Source: Geosiphon pyriformis | Lineage: Eukaryota > Glomeromycota > Glomeromycetes > Archaeosporales > Geosiphonaceae | Direction: 5' to 3' | NCBI GenBank assembly: GCA_016748015.1 | Contig: JAAOMT010000289.1 | Span: forward strand, 259,639 to 323,638 | DNA length: 64,000 nt | Part shown: in pieces, positions 51,776 to 64,000 of the stretch | Numbering within the stretch: position 1 is the stretch's first letter | How the letters are laid out: each line of letters begins with the position of its first letter | The notes under the pieces: model-generated | Seen by the model: the letters and a program-made list of their open reading frames with translations, nothing else | Databases searched by the model: none | What the model was told of the DNA's origin: nothing | Position numbers and translations under genes: made by a program

Positions 51776-54569
51776 CAAAACTGTTTAAAAAATAATATTA
51801 AATAACATAAAATAGCAAAAAATAATAAATTATAATTAACAATATATATATTAATTTTTTTATTTTTTTATTTTATTTTAAAAATTTATAAGTAGTCTAA
51901 AAATAATTAAAATTAATACAAATAACTTATTAGTAATTTAACTATTGTAATAAATAATTTAATATTATAATAATTTAATAAAAAGAAAATATATTCTAAA
52001 AAATTCATTTTATAATAAATTATAATTTATTAAAAAAATAAAAAAACAATACTAAATTTTATTAATTGTAATTAAATAATATAAAATAAATTAATAATAA
52101 TTAAAAATAAATACAATTTTTTTTTGTAAAAATACTATTACTTGATTTTTTAATATTTATAAAGCTTTAATATTTTTGTTTTTTATATAAAAAAAATTTA
52201 ATAAGTAAAATAATTAGTAAACATTATTATTAAAAATGTTTTACTATTTTTTCTGATATTTGTTAATATTAATTTGTTGTTAATTTTATTGTTAATAAAA
52301 ATTAATAAATTTTTAAAAAGTTAATTTATCTTTAAAATAATTTTTTATATTTTAAGTTATTTTTTATTATTAAATTTATAATAAAATAATCAATTTTATA
52401 TTAATTACTTTGTGTAATTACTTTACAGTAAAAGTTAATTTTTTTTTACAAAAATTTTTAAATATATAAACTTTTTAATAATATATAATTATTTTATTAT
52501 AAAAAACAATCTTTTTATAAAAAATCTTAATTATAAACTACTTAATAATAAAAAATAATAAAAAATAAAAATAAATAATAAAAAAAAGTATTTTTTATTC
52601 AAATTTAAAATTAATTAAGTTATTATTAAAGTTAGTTTTAATATATTAATTATAATATATTAATTTATAAAATTTAAATAAAAAATAATTAATGTTTTTA
52701 TTATAAAAAAATTTGCTTTAAGTATTAAATTTTTAATTATTAAAGTTATTTAATAAAAATTAAATTTAAAAAAAGATTGTTATTTTTTGTTTTTAATACT
52801 ATTATTATATATATTTATAATATGAAATATTTGGAATTTTTAATTATTTTTATATATTTTTTGAGTTATTGATAGAATTTTTGGTATTTTTAAAATTTTT
52901 GTTATTATATTATTTAATAATTTATAATATATAATTGGTTAATTTATTATATATATATTTATTATTGATTATTTTTTATATTATTTTATAAGTAATAACA
53001 TAATTTAAATTATATTTGTATATTATATAAATTAAATTAATAATTAAATAATAAATAATAAATTAAATTAATATTATATATTAATTAATAATAAAAATTA
53101 TAAAAACTATTTTATATTAATTAATAATTTTAATTTTTTTGTTAATAACAATACTAAAAACTTTTAAAGACTAATATTTTATAATTAAACATTAAATATT
53201 ATCATATTTTATTTAAATACATTATTTATAACAATATTAATTTTTTAAATACCTTTTTTTTTAAATAATAATTTAATTAAATAATTGTTTAATTTTAATT
53301 GAATTAAAAAATTTTTTATAAGATAAATTTTTTTTAATAATTATTATAAGAAATAACATATTGTTAAATTTTTTTTTAAAATAGTTTTTTTATGTTTTTA
53401 AATTAATTTAAATAAGTTATTTAAAAACCAAAATTCTAAAATTGTAAATATTTTTAAATAATTTTTAAAGTTGTTATAATTTTTGAATTTATTATTATTT
53501 TATTATTACTAAGTTTTATTGAGTTATTATTAATTTTGTTTTATTTTTAAAAGATTATTAATATTTGTATAAAGTTTTCCAAATTTGTGGTTGTTACTAG
53601 CTAAAATTTAAGTTATAATTACTGTTAAAAACAACTAAAAAATAAAACAAAATTATTAATATTATTAAACAAAAAATATAAAATAACAAAAACTAAATTA
53701 TTTGACCAAAAAAATTAATATTATAGATTATTTACAGATTATTTTTAAAGTTAGTAAAAATTAATATTATAATGTTTTAATTTTTATATTAAATTAGCAC
53801 AAAATAATTAATTTTAAATTCACAAGTATAATAAAATACAATAATTAGAATATACAAAATTTTGAATTTTAAATATAAAAGCAATTTTAAGTAATTTAAA
53901 CTAAAATTTAAGCTAAAATTTATGTATTTTAAATAAATTAACAAATATTTTAATAAAAACAAAAAGTTTAAAACCATAAAATAATATGTATAAAAAAAAA
54001 TTTTTATATTTTAAAAAATATATTTTACACTTAAAATAATAATTTTTTATATAAACAACTTTTTTTTAATTCAAAATAATTAATTTAAATCTATTTTTTA
54101 TTTATTGTATTAAAAACTAAGAAATTTTACAGTTGTTTAATTATTAATTATTAACTATTAATTTATTAACTATTAATTTATTAATTAAAAAAACATTGAT
54201 TTTTTAAATTTATAAGACCAAAAAGTAATTATTAAATTTTGTATATTAAAAAGCAAACAAAATAAAATATTATTAAGTAAATAGTTTTAAACTAATATTA
54301 AAAACTATTTATTTAAATAAAATAACATAAATATTTAGTGTTTTAATATAATATTAATTTTTGTTAAATCTAAAAATTTTATTTTATTTTTTTATTTTTT
54401 TGGTAAATTAATAATTTTTAATAAGATTATATCTTAAAATAAAATTTTTTTTATCAAAATATAATATTATTTTGTTATAATTGTTAAATTATCAAATTAT
54501 TTTTGCATTTTTTTTGGTTGTTTTTAGATTAATTACAAATATTTAATAAATAAAATAAAATAAAAGTAA
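51774..54569. other. AT-rich decayed repeat block
   Basis: The DNA is nearly pure A/T. It includes one copy of a dispersed repeat (52225-52560) and no readable frame. The gradual end near 54569 meets a LINE 3' remnant. Confidence 0.5.
52225..52560 (+). repeat. Dispersed repeat R, copy 1
   Basis: This aligns in direct orientation with 54716-55090 and in inverse orientation with 58998-59270. It includes two tandem units of about 70 bp (52415-52555), with recurring words like TACAGTAAAAGTTAA. Confidence 0.65.
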
Positions 54570-54712
54570 AAAAATTTATTAATAAATATAACTTAATTAT
54601 TATCTAAAACAAAAAAACAAATTAAATAAATCTAACTAAATATAGATTATGTATTTATTATATATAACTGGTTATTTAGACCAATTAAGACAATATTATA
54701 TACTATTATTAA
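54570..54712 (-). mobile_element. LINE 3'-end remnant
   Basis: This aligns with the LINE 3' ends at about 23985-24110 and 34490-34600 but is much more AT-rich than the first. It breaks off at the start of dispersed repeat R copy 2. Confidence 0.6.
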
Positions 54713-54715
54713 AGA

Positions 54716-55090
54716 TTTTTTTATCTTTTTCTGAATATTATTAATGTTGTTTTTGCTGTTAATTTTATTGTAAATAGAAATTAATAAATTTTTAATAAGC
54801 TAATTTTTTTTAAAATATCTTTTTATATTTTGAACTGTATATACTATTAGATTTATGATAAAATAACCAATTTTATATTAATTATTTATATAATTATTTT
54901 GTAATAAAAAATCAACTTTTTTATAAAGATATTTTGTCTGTAAGTTTTTTAAAAATATATATAATTTCTTTGCAGTAAAAATCAACTCTTTTACAAAAAA
55001 ATTTTGTTTATAAGTTTTTCAAAAATATATGTAGTTATTTTGCTATAAAAATTAACTCTTTTATAAAAAATCTTAATTATAGACTATTCA
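54716..55090 (+). repeat. Dispersed repeat R, copy 2, with three 70-bp tandem units
   Basis: The units start near 54891, 54962 and 55032. Each contains a variant of GTAATAAAAAATCAACT and ends in TAAGTTTTTCAAAAATATAT or similar. Copies 1 and 3 have two units each. Confidence 0.7.
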
Positions 55091-55383
55091 ATAATATAAA
55101 AAAAAAATATATGTTAAAAAAGTTGTTTTAAATTCAGATTTAAAAGTTATTAACAGTTATTAAAATTGATAATTAATTAATTTTAACATATTAGTATAAA
55201 ATAGTTAATTTTACAATAGAAATAATTAAGAATTTTTATGCTTTTTAAAGTAAGTTTTATTAAAATTGATTTGTATAAAAAATATTAAAGAAAATATTAG
55301 TTTTAGTTTAAAATAAATTCTAGCTAATATTATCTAAATAGAAAAACCAATTCAAAAACTATTAAAAAAATGTGATTAATATA

Positions 55384-55520
55384 TAATAATATAGAAAAAA
55401 CATAATAACACAAAATAATATAAAATAATATAAAATAACTTAAGATAATACAATATAATACACAATAATATAAAATAGTACAGAATAATTAATCATAATA
55501 TAGAATAATTAATTATAACA
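55384..55520. repeat. Degenerate decamer array (ATAATATAAA-like)
   Basis: About twelve imperfect ten-base units occur in the AT-rich block. Confidence 0.65.
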
Positions 55521-57379
55521 TAAAAAAATAAAGCAATAATAAAAATAGTAAGCAATAACTAATAATAATAAGCAATTGAAAACAATTTTATAGAATTAAA
55601 AAATAGGTATAAAAATAAACAGTTTTAACAAAAAAAAAGAAGCAAACAAATAAAAACAAGAATCATTTCTCTATTAAATATTTTAATCTTAGTCTAATCT
55701 TAACTTTATTATATATATATTGGTAGTTTAATAAAATTTTCTTATTTTAAATTATTTATCCATAATTCTAATATTTTGATTATTAAAATTAAATCAATTA
55801 TCTTTGTTATTCTTGCTTTAAGTCAAATATTATTAATATAAACAGTCTTGAAACTTTAATAACTTGAACTAATTATTTTTAATTATGATAATTAATAATA
55901 CTAATTTCTCTTTTATTTTTTTTTATTTTTTATTTTTTTATTTTTTTATTTTTATTTTTATTTTTATTGTGGAATGACAACATTGAAAATCAATTGTTTG
56001 GAAATAAATTTCGTAATAGTCTGGTAAAAAAAAGAAGCTTTTTCTAAGTTTAGATATTAATTTTATTTTGTTAGTTTATTAATAAAGTAAAAAAACAATA
56101 CCAAACTCTAATAACTATACTTATTAGCTTGAAAAAAAATACAACTATAACAACAATTAAAAAAACCAGAACTCTGTGCCTTATAACAAAAAAATCTTCA
56201 GAGATTGATAACTAATAATATTAAAGAAATTACTACATCTATGCTTATTTAGTTTTCAAATATTAAATCATAAACACCAAAAGTTACAACCTTTACTTTA
56301 CTAAATTTATCCATAATATTTAATGTTTTTTATAAGATTATAAAATTTATAAAAACAGAATACCCAAAAAACTTACAAAATAACTATTAGAACTGTTAAA
56401 AAAAATCACTTATTTTTTAAAAAAACACTATATTAATACTTTTAAAAAAACTTAAAAATCTCAAAAAAAATATTTGCAGCCAAAAATAATTTTTTTTACT
56501 ATATATATATCAAAGTTTATTATTATTTAGATAAAACATCAAATATTAAAAAATTCAGAGAACAAATTTACCAAAATTTTCTATTGTATTCAATTTTAAT
56601 TATCAAAAAAACAATTGCAAAAACTCTTTTTCTTATTAACAAAAAATTGAAAAATACACACAAAATTGTTATTTATAACTAAAAAAATTACAGTACAAAA
56701 GTCTTTTTTAAGAAATTCAAGTTAAATATAGAAAACAATATTCAACAATAATCTGTACAAAAAAAATCCCAATTTACACCAAGCAAAAAATCAAAATTTC
56801 TTTTACTATTAATATTATTTTACTATTAAACTCCAAAAAACATAATTTTATTAAATTAACTAAATAATTTGCAGCCAAAAACTTTAAAAACTTCCAGAAA
56901 TCTTTAATTTTAAGATTTTAACAGAAATTTTTAAACTAAATTATTGAAAAAATACAAACCATTGTTCAAAAATTTTACTTTAGCAACAAATACTACTTTT
57001 TAAAATACTTTTTTTTAGAATTAACAAATATCAAAACCACTAACCAAATCAACAATTATTCTTTTAGAAAAAACATTACTATTTTAACTAATTATAGCAA
57101 TAAACAAAAAAAATAATTAGCTTCAAGTTCAATAAAACAATTAGACATATCTTTTCTAATATTTTTTTTATTAACAAAAAACAACTTTTTATTATTTTAG
57201 TTATGATTTACAAAAACATTATTAGACTGAAAAAATTTTTTTGTAAAAAAAAATGCATATACATAAATTGCAAAACCAAAAAAGCAATTATAGTTAACAA
57301 TTAAAAAAAGACCAAAACAATTTAAGCTTTATTTTTTTTTAATTAAAACTATAAACTCATGATACCAAAGTTTTAAAAA
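55521..57379. other. AT-rich decayed repeat, plus orientation suspected
   Basis: The DNA is poor in C and G but less extreme than 52-54 kb. It probably belongs to the element whose gag remnant follows, but no domain could be read. Confidence 0.35.
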
Positions 57380-57960
57380 AAAACCGATTAATTTTTTTAT
57401 TTTTAAACTCACTTTTTTATAATATTTTTGTGATTTCAATATCTTAATTCAATTACAGAATCAATTTAGTAATATAAAACAAAAAAATTATAAAACAGTT
57501 ATTACTTATTTTGGCTAATTTAATCAAATTTTTTGTCAAATTCAAGCTATTAAAAAAGACTACTATACATTTGGCCAAATTTTGAATTAATTTATTAAAA
57601 AATTAAAAAGCAATATTTTTCAATTTATTAGATCTTAATATTTTAACACTTTATAAGAGACTTTAATACTTATTTATAACTTTGAATTAGCAAAACAAGA
57701 AGCCAATTACATCCAAGTTATTAATTTAGCCATAAATAAAACTTTAGATATTAATACAAAGCTTATTTAATTAAATAAAAAGTTAACTTAAAAAATTAAA
57801 AATTTTTTTATTAGATGTTTAGGAACTTATTAATTATTGCAACAAAAAAAAAATACTGTTATCAGTAGAATTTAATCATTAATTAGCATAAAATTACCTT
57901 TATAATTTTTATTATTAAATTAGCATATATTATTATTGTTTTAATTATTATTTGTAATTT
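57380..57960 (+). pseudogene. Gypsy gag remnant
   Basis: A broken plus-strand frame shows gag-like text with FELAKQEANYIQVINLAINKT (residue order as in Glomeromycotina Gypsy gag proteins). An upstream segment reads TFGQILNQ-like and is followed by a Gln-rich part. Many stops are present. No LTR could be assigned to it with confidence. Confidence 0.5.
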
Positions 57961-58008
57961 AATTAAAACTATCAAATATTACTATTTAATTAATAATCCA
58001 ATTTGTAC

Positions 58009-58697
58009 TGTTACAGATTGGAGTAACAAGCTAACAGATAGCAAGGGAGAACAGAATTGTAGAGTAATAGAAATAATCAAAGAATTTTAACTTTAAGGAG
58101 TTAATTGAATAAGTATGGATTCAATGTGTGAGATCAGTCTCATAAAATATCTCAGTCGCTGTACTTTTCAAAAGATAACCAGGAAATCTGAAGGTAGAAA
58201 AATAGTCTGTACTGTTAACAAATGATTATGTCTAGTATAATTCTATGTCTCATGTTGGCACTTTTAGAATTCAATATCAGGTATCAGATGTGCTCTTCAG
58301 TCATGTTTTATTCAATAATTTTCAAATGCTGCAATTACATGTTTCAGGAAAAGGGTAAGAAATAACCAACAAGTAATCTTTTATTCCAAGATATTCAGAT
58401 ATTTAAAAGTAGGGAAAAAGAAATTAGCAATAAAAGAATGATTGAGATAAAAGTTGTTATTTTTATTTATTTGATTTTCTTGATTTCTATATGTTTTTCT
58501 ATAGCTAAGAGATTCATTACTTATATAGCTATCAAAAGTGGTCAATGATTAAGTCAATGATCACTTTCTAAAAATAGAGTGGCTAATTTATATGACATCA
58601 GTGGCTAATACATGTGATAATTAATAAAAAGTATAAGTTTCAATCATAACAATACAATAGAAATTATAACAAAAAAAAAGTTCAAGTTTATTGACTA
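58009..58697. mobile_element. Candidate insertion flanked by GTAC
   Basis: This 689-bp stretch of higher GC than its surroundings starts TGTTACAG and is flanked by GTAC at 58005-58008 and 58698-58701. It interrupts the end of the gag remnant. It could be a solo LTR of another family, but it does not end in CA, so the identity is open. Confidence 0.35.
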
Positions 58698-58997
58698 GTA
58701 CTGTAATAAGTTGTATAAAAAAAAGCTTCTCTCTTTGAGAAAATATATCTTATTTTATCTATCCTATTTTTAAAATAGCAATTATATAAATTAATAAAAA
58801 CAAATACTTTAAAAACAAATTCTTTTAAATTGTACTTAAAATTTCCTAAATTTTAACTAATATTTTAAAATTAATTAACTACTAATTTTAGTAATTTGTT
58901 AATAACTTCAGATCTGAACAGAAAATAATTCTCTTAACAAAATTCTTTTTTCTTTACATTTCTTTTATTTTCTTTTGTTTTTTTTATTATATACATT

Positions 58998-59270
58998 AGA
59001 GTAGCTTACAAACAAGATTTTTGTAGAAAAGTTGACTTTTACATAAAATAACTACATATTTTTAATAAGCTTCCAAATAAGCAATTTTTGAGAAAAAATT
59101 AACTTTTACTGTAAAGTAACTATATAAGTAATTAGTACAGAATTGGTCATTTTACTTATAAGTTCAGCAGTTCAAATTATAGAAGATAATTTGAAGATAA
59201 ATTCAGTTATCAAAGATTTACAAATTTTCAGTAATCATAAATTTACAGCAAATAGACATTAACAACATTA
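58998..59270 (-). repeat. Dispersed repeat R, copy 3, inverted
   Basis: The reverse complement aligns with 54716-55090 and 52225-52560. It has two tandem units (59001-59126) and retains more C and G than the other copies, so it is the least decayed. Confidence 0.65.
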
Positions 59271-59533
59271 AAAAAAAAAGACCAAAAAATCTTCAGTAAT
59301 AATACCAATAAGAGTAATATTATTAACAATAACAACAATCTTAAAAACAAAATTCTTATAATTGTTACTACTGTCAAAAATCCAAACATATTATATAAAA
59401 CTGTCACAAAAAATTGTTTAACCAAAATTAGAAGAACCAGTACTAGCAATTACAATATCTCTAATTAAACAAAAACCAATACTTTTTATTTTAGTATTAA
59501 TAGCCACAATATATATTATAATTATCTCACTAA

Positions 59534-59926
59534 TGTTACAAGTAATTATTTGGGGTCTCAAAACAAATAACAAACTCATAACTTGGTGCTCAATTGATAT
59601 AATGATGTTAGGTTCTGAAGATTAATTGAATCTGAAGGTTTTGGTTGAGTCTTTTGTATAATAGACAGAAATTCCAATGTGATTTTCTTTAAATGGTGTT
59701 TTCAATATCAACCTGCAGATTAAGTAGTTGTTGTCTGTCACTTCTCAGAATTGCAATTTCATCAATTTTTTTCTTGGCATGGTGACCAGCAATCTTCTGG
59801 TAAGCTATCCTCAAATTTGAGTGTCTATTCTTATTTCTGGGTCTTTTACCAGTGCTATATCTTGATGTCAATAACTCAGTGCTTTAATTTTTTAATCAAT
59901 TAGTACACAACAAAAAATAACAAAAC

Positions 59927-59957
<31 letters not shown>

Positions 59958-60334
59958 ATAAGCCAAGGCAATAAATGTTAGTATTCAATCAATAGCCATG
60001 ATTAAGAACTATTGTTTCAGTATGATTAAGTATCAATTACTATCAACATGAAGTGTTGATAGTGAGAAGTAAATTGGAGATATTAAATAATTATTTATTG
60101 ATATTTTGTAATGTGAAAGATTGCTTAAATTAAATCTAAACTGAGAAATCTGTCTTTTTTGCTTTTAATACTGTTATATATACCTAATTTATGTTCTACA
60201 AGATTGCTTACATTCTCAAGCAATGTGCTATAATTTCTGACATTGTTCCATATTGCTGAGCAATGTACTTATGTGCTAACTACTACTCCCTTATTGGTCT
60301 ATTATTTTCTATATCTGTTTTTTTATGAGTAATA
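59534..60334 (-). repeat. LTR 4 (3' LTR of the right-edge Gypsy element)
   Basis: On the plus strand it starts TGTTACAA (59534) and ends GTAATA (60334), followed by the reverse complement of a polypurine tract and then the internal region. It shares R/U5 with LTRs 1-3 and shares the ACATTGCT..AGCAATGT palindromes with LTR 1 (60210-60226 and 60250-60266, again 40 bp apart). Confidence 0.85.
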
Positions 60335-61249
60335 TTATCTTCTTCTTTTAATATTAAGCTTTATCAAAATTCTCATTTTGAATTATGTTAAATACTTCTT
60401 TTTCAAGTAGTGTCTGTTTTACCCTATTCTTTATTTCTTTAATTTGTGAGTTGTTTATTTTTTCTTATTGGTTGATAGTTATTGTTTCTATATTAGAGTG
60501 TAACAATACTTTTGGGTAGTTTTAAAATATAGTGTGTAGTTAATAAATGGTTCTAATGTGTAATGTCAAGTTTGTTTTCTTTCCAATAATGTCTTCAATG
60601 TTCTGAATTATTTCTTGATTGAAGATTCTCTTGGATTTGTCAAGATATAACTTTTAAATATCTACTTTTCGTCTCAATTAATAGTAGCAGTATGGTATTG
60701 AAAGTTGGTCTATCTATTGGTTTTAATTTTTTTTTGTCAGTTTTTCTGTTGAAACAATGATGATGATTTTTTCAAAAGTGTTTTTTACTTTCTCTACTAT
60801 TTTATTTAACCAGTTTATTAATTGTTTCTGTGGTTACTAGTATGATGTACTTTTCTCTTTTTGTTTGGTGTTTTGATAACAGATTGTTTGATTGTTGATA
60901 ATAATTTCCATGTTTACTTGCTGTTGATTTAAAGCCTGAAACAATTGTTGAGTTAAAATGTGAATATGGTCTGGTATTTCCATTTTTTTTGTTGCTTTTG
61001 TTGCATATACTATGTCTTTATATACTTGTTTGGTTGTTTAATTTGATGTGTTTGGTTCAATAACTATGATTGGTTTTAAATCTCATAAAATCTCATCTGG
61101 TTGAACTAATATTCTCTGTGTTCCCAATTGTGAAATATTACTGGTGGATGCTAATACTATGTTTTGATATAGTTTCAGTTGATCTTTATGTGCTACTTTG
61201 GTTAAAATTTTGTTGTTTAACCTTAATTTATAAGCTTTATTTCCTAGAA

Positions 61250-62372
61250 TTTTTTTTACATAAAATGGTCTGTCCCATTTGGGATCAAATTTTCCACTTC
61301 ATTGTTTTTTTGTTTTGGTACAATGTAAAAGTATTTTGTCTTCAATCCTGAATTTAACTGGTTTATCTGGTAATTAGTTATCATGTCTTTTTTTTTGTTT
61401 TTCTTGTAACTTTTAGATATTATTAATTGCTTTTTGCTATTTGTTTTCTAGTGTTTCTATTAAGTCATATGTTCTTTTTAGCAATGTTCTTTGAAAATTT
61501 TCTTCTGTTATTGGTTTTGTTAGATATGTTTTGACTTCTATTTCCATTAGTAATGTTGCTGTTCTATCATATACTAATTCAAATGGTGTTGCTTGTATAG
61601 TGTCTTGCTTTATTGTTCAGTAAGCAAATAATACTGATAATATAAACAAATACCATTTGTCCTGGTTTTCTTGGCTAATTTTGGTAATTGCTTTACACAA
61701 TGTTCTGTTAAACCTTTTAACTAATTTATTTGTTTATGGATGGTATGGTGATGATAATGGTCTTTTTATTTCAAATCTTTAACTTAATTCTGCCAATGTT
61801 CTATTTACAAAGTAAGTTCTTTGATCTGATAATAGTTCTTTTGAACATCTATGTTGACAGATCAAATCTTGATGAACAAATTTGGCAACAAATTCTGCAT
61901 TTGCTCTTTGAATGGCTTTTGCTTCTGGCTATTTTGTAAGATAGTCTATGGCTACTGCAATATATCTGTTGCCTCTATTGGTTATTGTTAATAATTTGAC
62001 TAAGTTAATTCCAATGCAATTGAATGATTGTTTTACTTTGATTGGTCTTAACAGTTTACTGGGTTTTGTTCCTTCTCTTCTCTAACAAGCATCACAATTT
62101 TAAACATATTGGATAATGTCTGAATACATTGATGACCAATAATATCTTTTTCTGATTCTTTCCATAATTGCTTCTTTGTAAAAATGTCCTGCTGTTGGAT
62201 CCGAGTACATGTTGAATAATATTGTCTCTTTTTCTGGTTTCATAATTACTTTAGTTGGCTGATCTGGATTTCTTTTGTTCTTCTGATAAAGTATATTTTG
62301 ATGGTTGATGAAATATTTTGATTGCTGTTTTATGTTGTTTTGTTTCTTTTGAGATAATTTCTCCTTGAACAA
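61250..62372 (-). pseudogene. Gypsy integrase
   Basis: The zinc-binding region has DPTAGHFYKEAI and NCDAC (about 62080-62220). The core has AIDYLTKWPEAKA (about 61925-61960), LLSDQRTYFVN (about 61810-61845) and the third catalytic block. There, HP-stop-TNKLVKRFNRT (about 61700-61740) has Lys where the catalytic Glu is expected. The C-terminal GKFDPKWD/YVKKILGNKAYKL segment (about 61220-61300) resembles the integrase C-terminal domain. Several in-frame stops are present. Confidence 0.82.
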
Positions 62373-62499
62373 TTGGGTATTTATATAATATTAGAGTTGT
62401 TAGTATTTTTGTATATTCATCTTTTTGTTATATTTTTGGGTTGAAATGTTTTTAGATTTGTCTTATTTGCAACAAACTGTTGGCATTTTTTTTTTTTTC

Positions 62500-63760
62500 T
62501 TTTTTGTAATATATTGTATAATTAAATGGTGAAAGTTTTATTTTCTATCTGGCATAGTGATCATCTCCAAATTTTTGCTTCTGGATTAAAATCAATTTTT
62601 TATGATCAGTGTACATATTAAACTTTTGACTCAAGTATTCTTTCCATTTTATAACTGCCCAATAGATAGTTAAGTGTTCTAGTGCTGGAGTTTCATAGTT
62701 TTTTTCAGCTGGATTTAAGCTTCTGCTGACATAAGCTACTGGGTGTTCTTGTCCATCTGGTTTTTTCTAAGATAGTACCACTCTCAATGCTTGACCAGAT
62801 GCATCTGTTGTAATTATGAATGGCTTGCTATAATCTAAATAGATTAGTACTAGAGCTTAAATAAGCTTTCTTTTTAATATATTAAAAGCTTCTTGCTGAA
62901 TTTCTGTTCATTTATATCTGGTGTTCTTTGTTTGAAGCTGATGTAATAGCTGAGCCAGTTTGGAAAAATTTTTGATAAAATGGTGGTAGTAACCTGCAAA
63001 TCTTAAAAATGTTTGTAATTCTATCAAGTTGGTGAGTACTAGAAAGTTCTTAACTATCTCAATTTTGTCTGAATTTGTTTTGATTCCATTTTTGCTCATA
63101 ATATGTTCCAAAAACTTGAGTTTTGTTTTTTCAAAGAAATACTTGGTTGCATTTAATTTTAATCTGGCTCTTTTTAGTCTTTCAAATACTTGTTAAAGAT
63201 GGTATAAATAATTATCAAATGTTTTAAAGAACACATTAATGTCATCTAGATATACAACTATTAATTTTCATAGTAATCCAGTATAGACAATTTCCATAAG
63301 CTGTTGAAATATGGCTGAAGCATTTATCAAGCCAAATGACATAACTTTAAATTTAAAATTTCCTTCTCAAGTTGTAAAAACCGTTTTTTTTTGTCTTCTG
63401 GATTCATGGCTACTTGCCAATAACCACTATCTAAGTCTAAAGTTGAAAACCATTTCTTTTCTCCAAAAACATTGAATAGCTCTTGGATCTTTAGTATTGG
63501 GTAGCTATCTCCTTTGGTTACTTTATTCAGTTTTTGATAATCTACACAAAAGCAGATTTTTCCATTTTTCTTATGGACTAGTACCACTGGTGATAACTAT
63601 AGACTTATTGATGACTGAACTAGCCCATTGTCAAGCATTTAATTGATTTCTTAACAAATGATCTCATGGCTGGCTGGTGGTACTCTGTATGCTCTTTGTT
63701 TAATTGGCATTGCATCTCTAGTCTTGATCTAATACTGAATTATGTTAGTTTTGTCAAATT
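62500..63760 (-). pseudogene. Gypsy reverse transcriptase and RNase H
   Basis: The start is the block AMPIKQRAYRVPP (about 63700). It is followed by VLVHKKNGKICFCVDYQKLN (63530-63590), WFSTLDLDSGYWQV, the catalytic box VVYLDD (about 63243-63260, intact) and FLRFAGYYHHFIKNFSKLA. RNase H shows ITTDASGQALRVVL (about 62775-62815) and TDHKKL (about 62600). Stops and at least one frame change break the frame, so the copy is not functional even though the RT active site survives. Confidence 0.85.
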
Positions 63761-64000
63761 TATTTTTGCTGGCAAAGATGTCATTGAAGTTGTTAAGTAA
63801 CATTTTGAGCTGCATATATTGTAGTGAATCTAGATTTCCCAAGTTCATCTGTTTCAATTGTTTTAATTAGAGCAGATAACATTCTTCTCATTTATATATT
63901 GTTTGAGATGTGATATCTACATATCTACACAGTTGTGGAAAGTCTGAAATGGTGTTTGGCAGTTGGTTTTCAATTTCAGTGGTTAAATATCCAATGATAG

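Larger units (their letters stand above)
60335..64000 (-). mobile_element. Ty3/Gypsy internal region, 5' part outside window
   Basis: Reading right to left on the minus strand, it carries reverse transcriptase, RNase H, an integrase zinc-binding region, the integrase core, a C-terminal tail and a polypurine tract next to LTR 4. The order RT-RH-IN identifies Ty3/Gypsy. The protease and gag would lie beyond the right edge. Confidence 0.9.

Overview
This window looks like nuclear DNA of an arbuscular mycorrhizal fungus (Glomeromycotina, Rhizophagus-like). The evidence is very low GC content, compact genes with many 50-110 bp GT..AG introns, typical fungal housekeeping genes, and LINE and Ty3/Gypsy families that resemble those I know from Rhizophagus. 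The genus is an inference; the sequence alone proves only an AT-rich fungus. A 778-bp run of N (45939-46716) is an assembly gap.

The window alternates between gene islands and decayed transposon blocks. Region 1-5.1 kb holds an internally deleted Gypsy element ending in an LTR, abutting a decayed LINE. Region 7.2-20.6 kb is a dense gene island: a ubinuclein/HPC2 histone-chaperone subunit (-), a secreted class 3 lipase-like protein lacking the usual nucleophile Ser (+), PIG-U of the GPI transamidase (+), the histone N-alpha-acetyltransferase NAA40 (-), a fungal C2H2 zinc-finger protein (+), and a small FetA/STAR1-like ABC ATPase (-). Region 21.5-39.3 kb is repeat-derived: an AT-rich block, a nearly full-length but dead LINE (APE, RT and RNase H domains, minus strand), then a 6.6-kb inverted repeat of two decayed LINE arms, each carrying a solo LTR at the mirror position. 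Region 40.5-45.4 kb holds dCMP deaminase (+) and a large coiled-coil protein (-). Region 46.7-50.7 kb is microsatellite-rich intergenic DNA. The lumazine synthase gene is at 50.8-51.3 kb. From 51.7 kb onward there is decayed repeat DNA with a gag remnant, ending in an LTR and the pol region of a minus-strand Gypsy element that runs off the right edge.

The most striking pattern is how the transposons died. Long reading frames survive with few frameshifts but many stop codons, and nearly every stop is one C:G to T:A transition from Gln, Arg or Trp. CpG is scarce in the transposons but common in the host genes. The extremely AT-rich blocks look like more advanced stages of the same process. This resembles repeat-induced point mutation or methylation-driven decay.

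The host genes do not form one pathway. Two act on chromatin (ubinuclein, NAA40), one in GPI anchoring, one in pyrimidine nucleotide supply (DCD1) and one in riboflavin synthesis (RIB4). Exon coordinates below were worked out by hand from reading frame, splice sites and family conservation; each multi-exon model sums to an intact frame.
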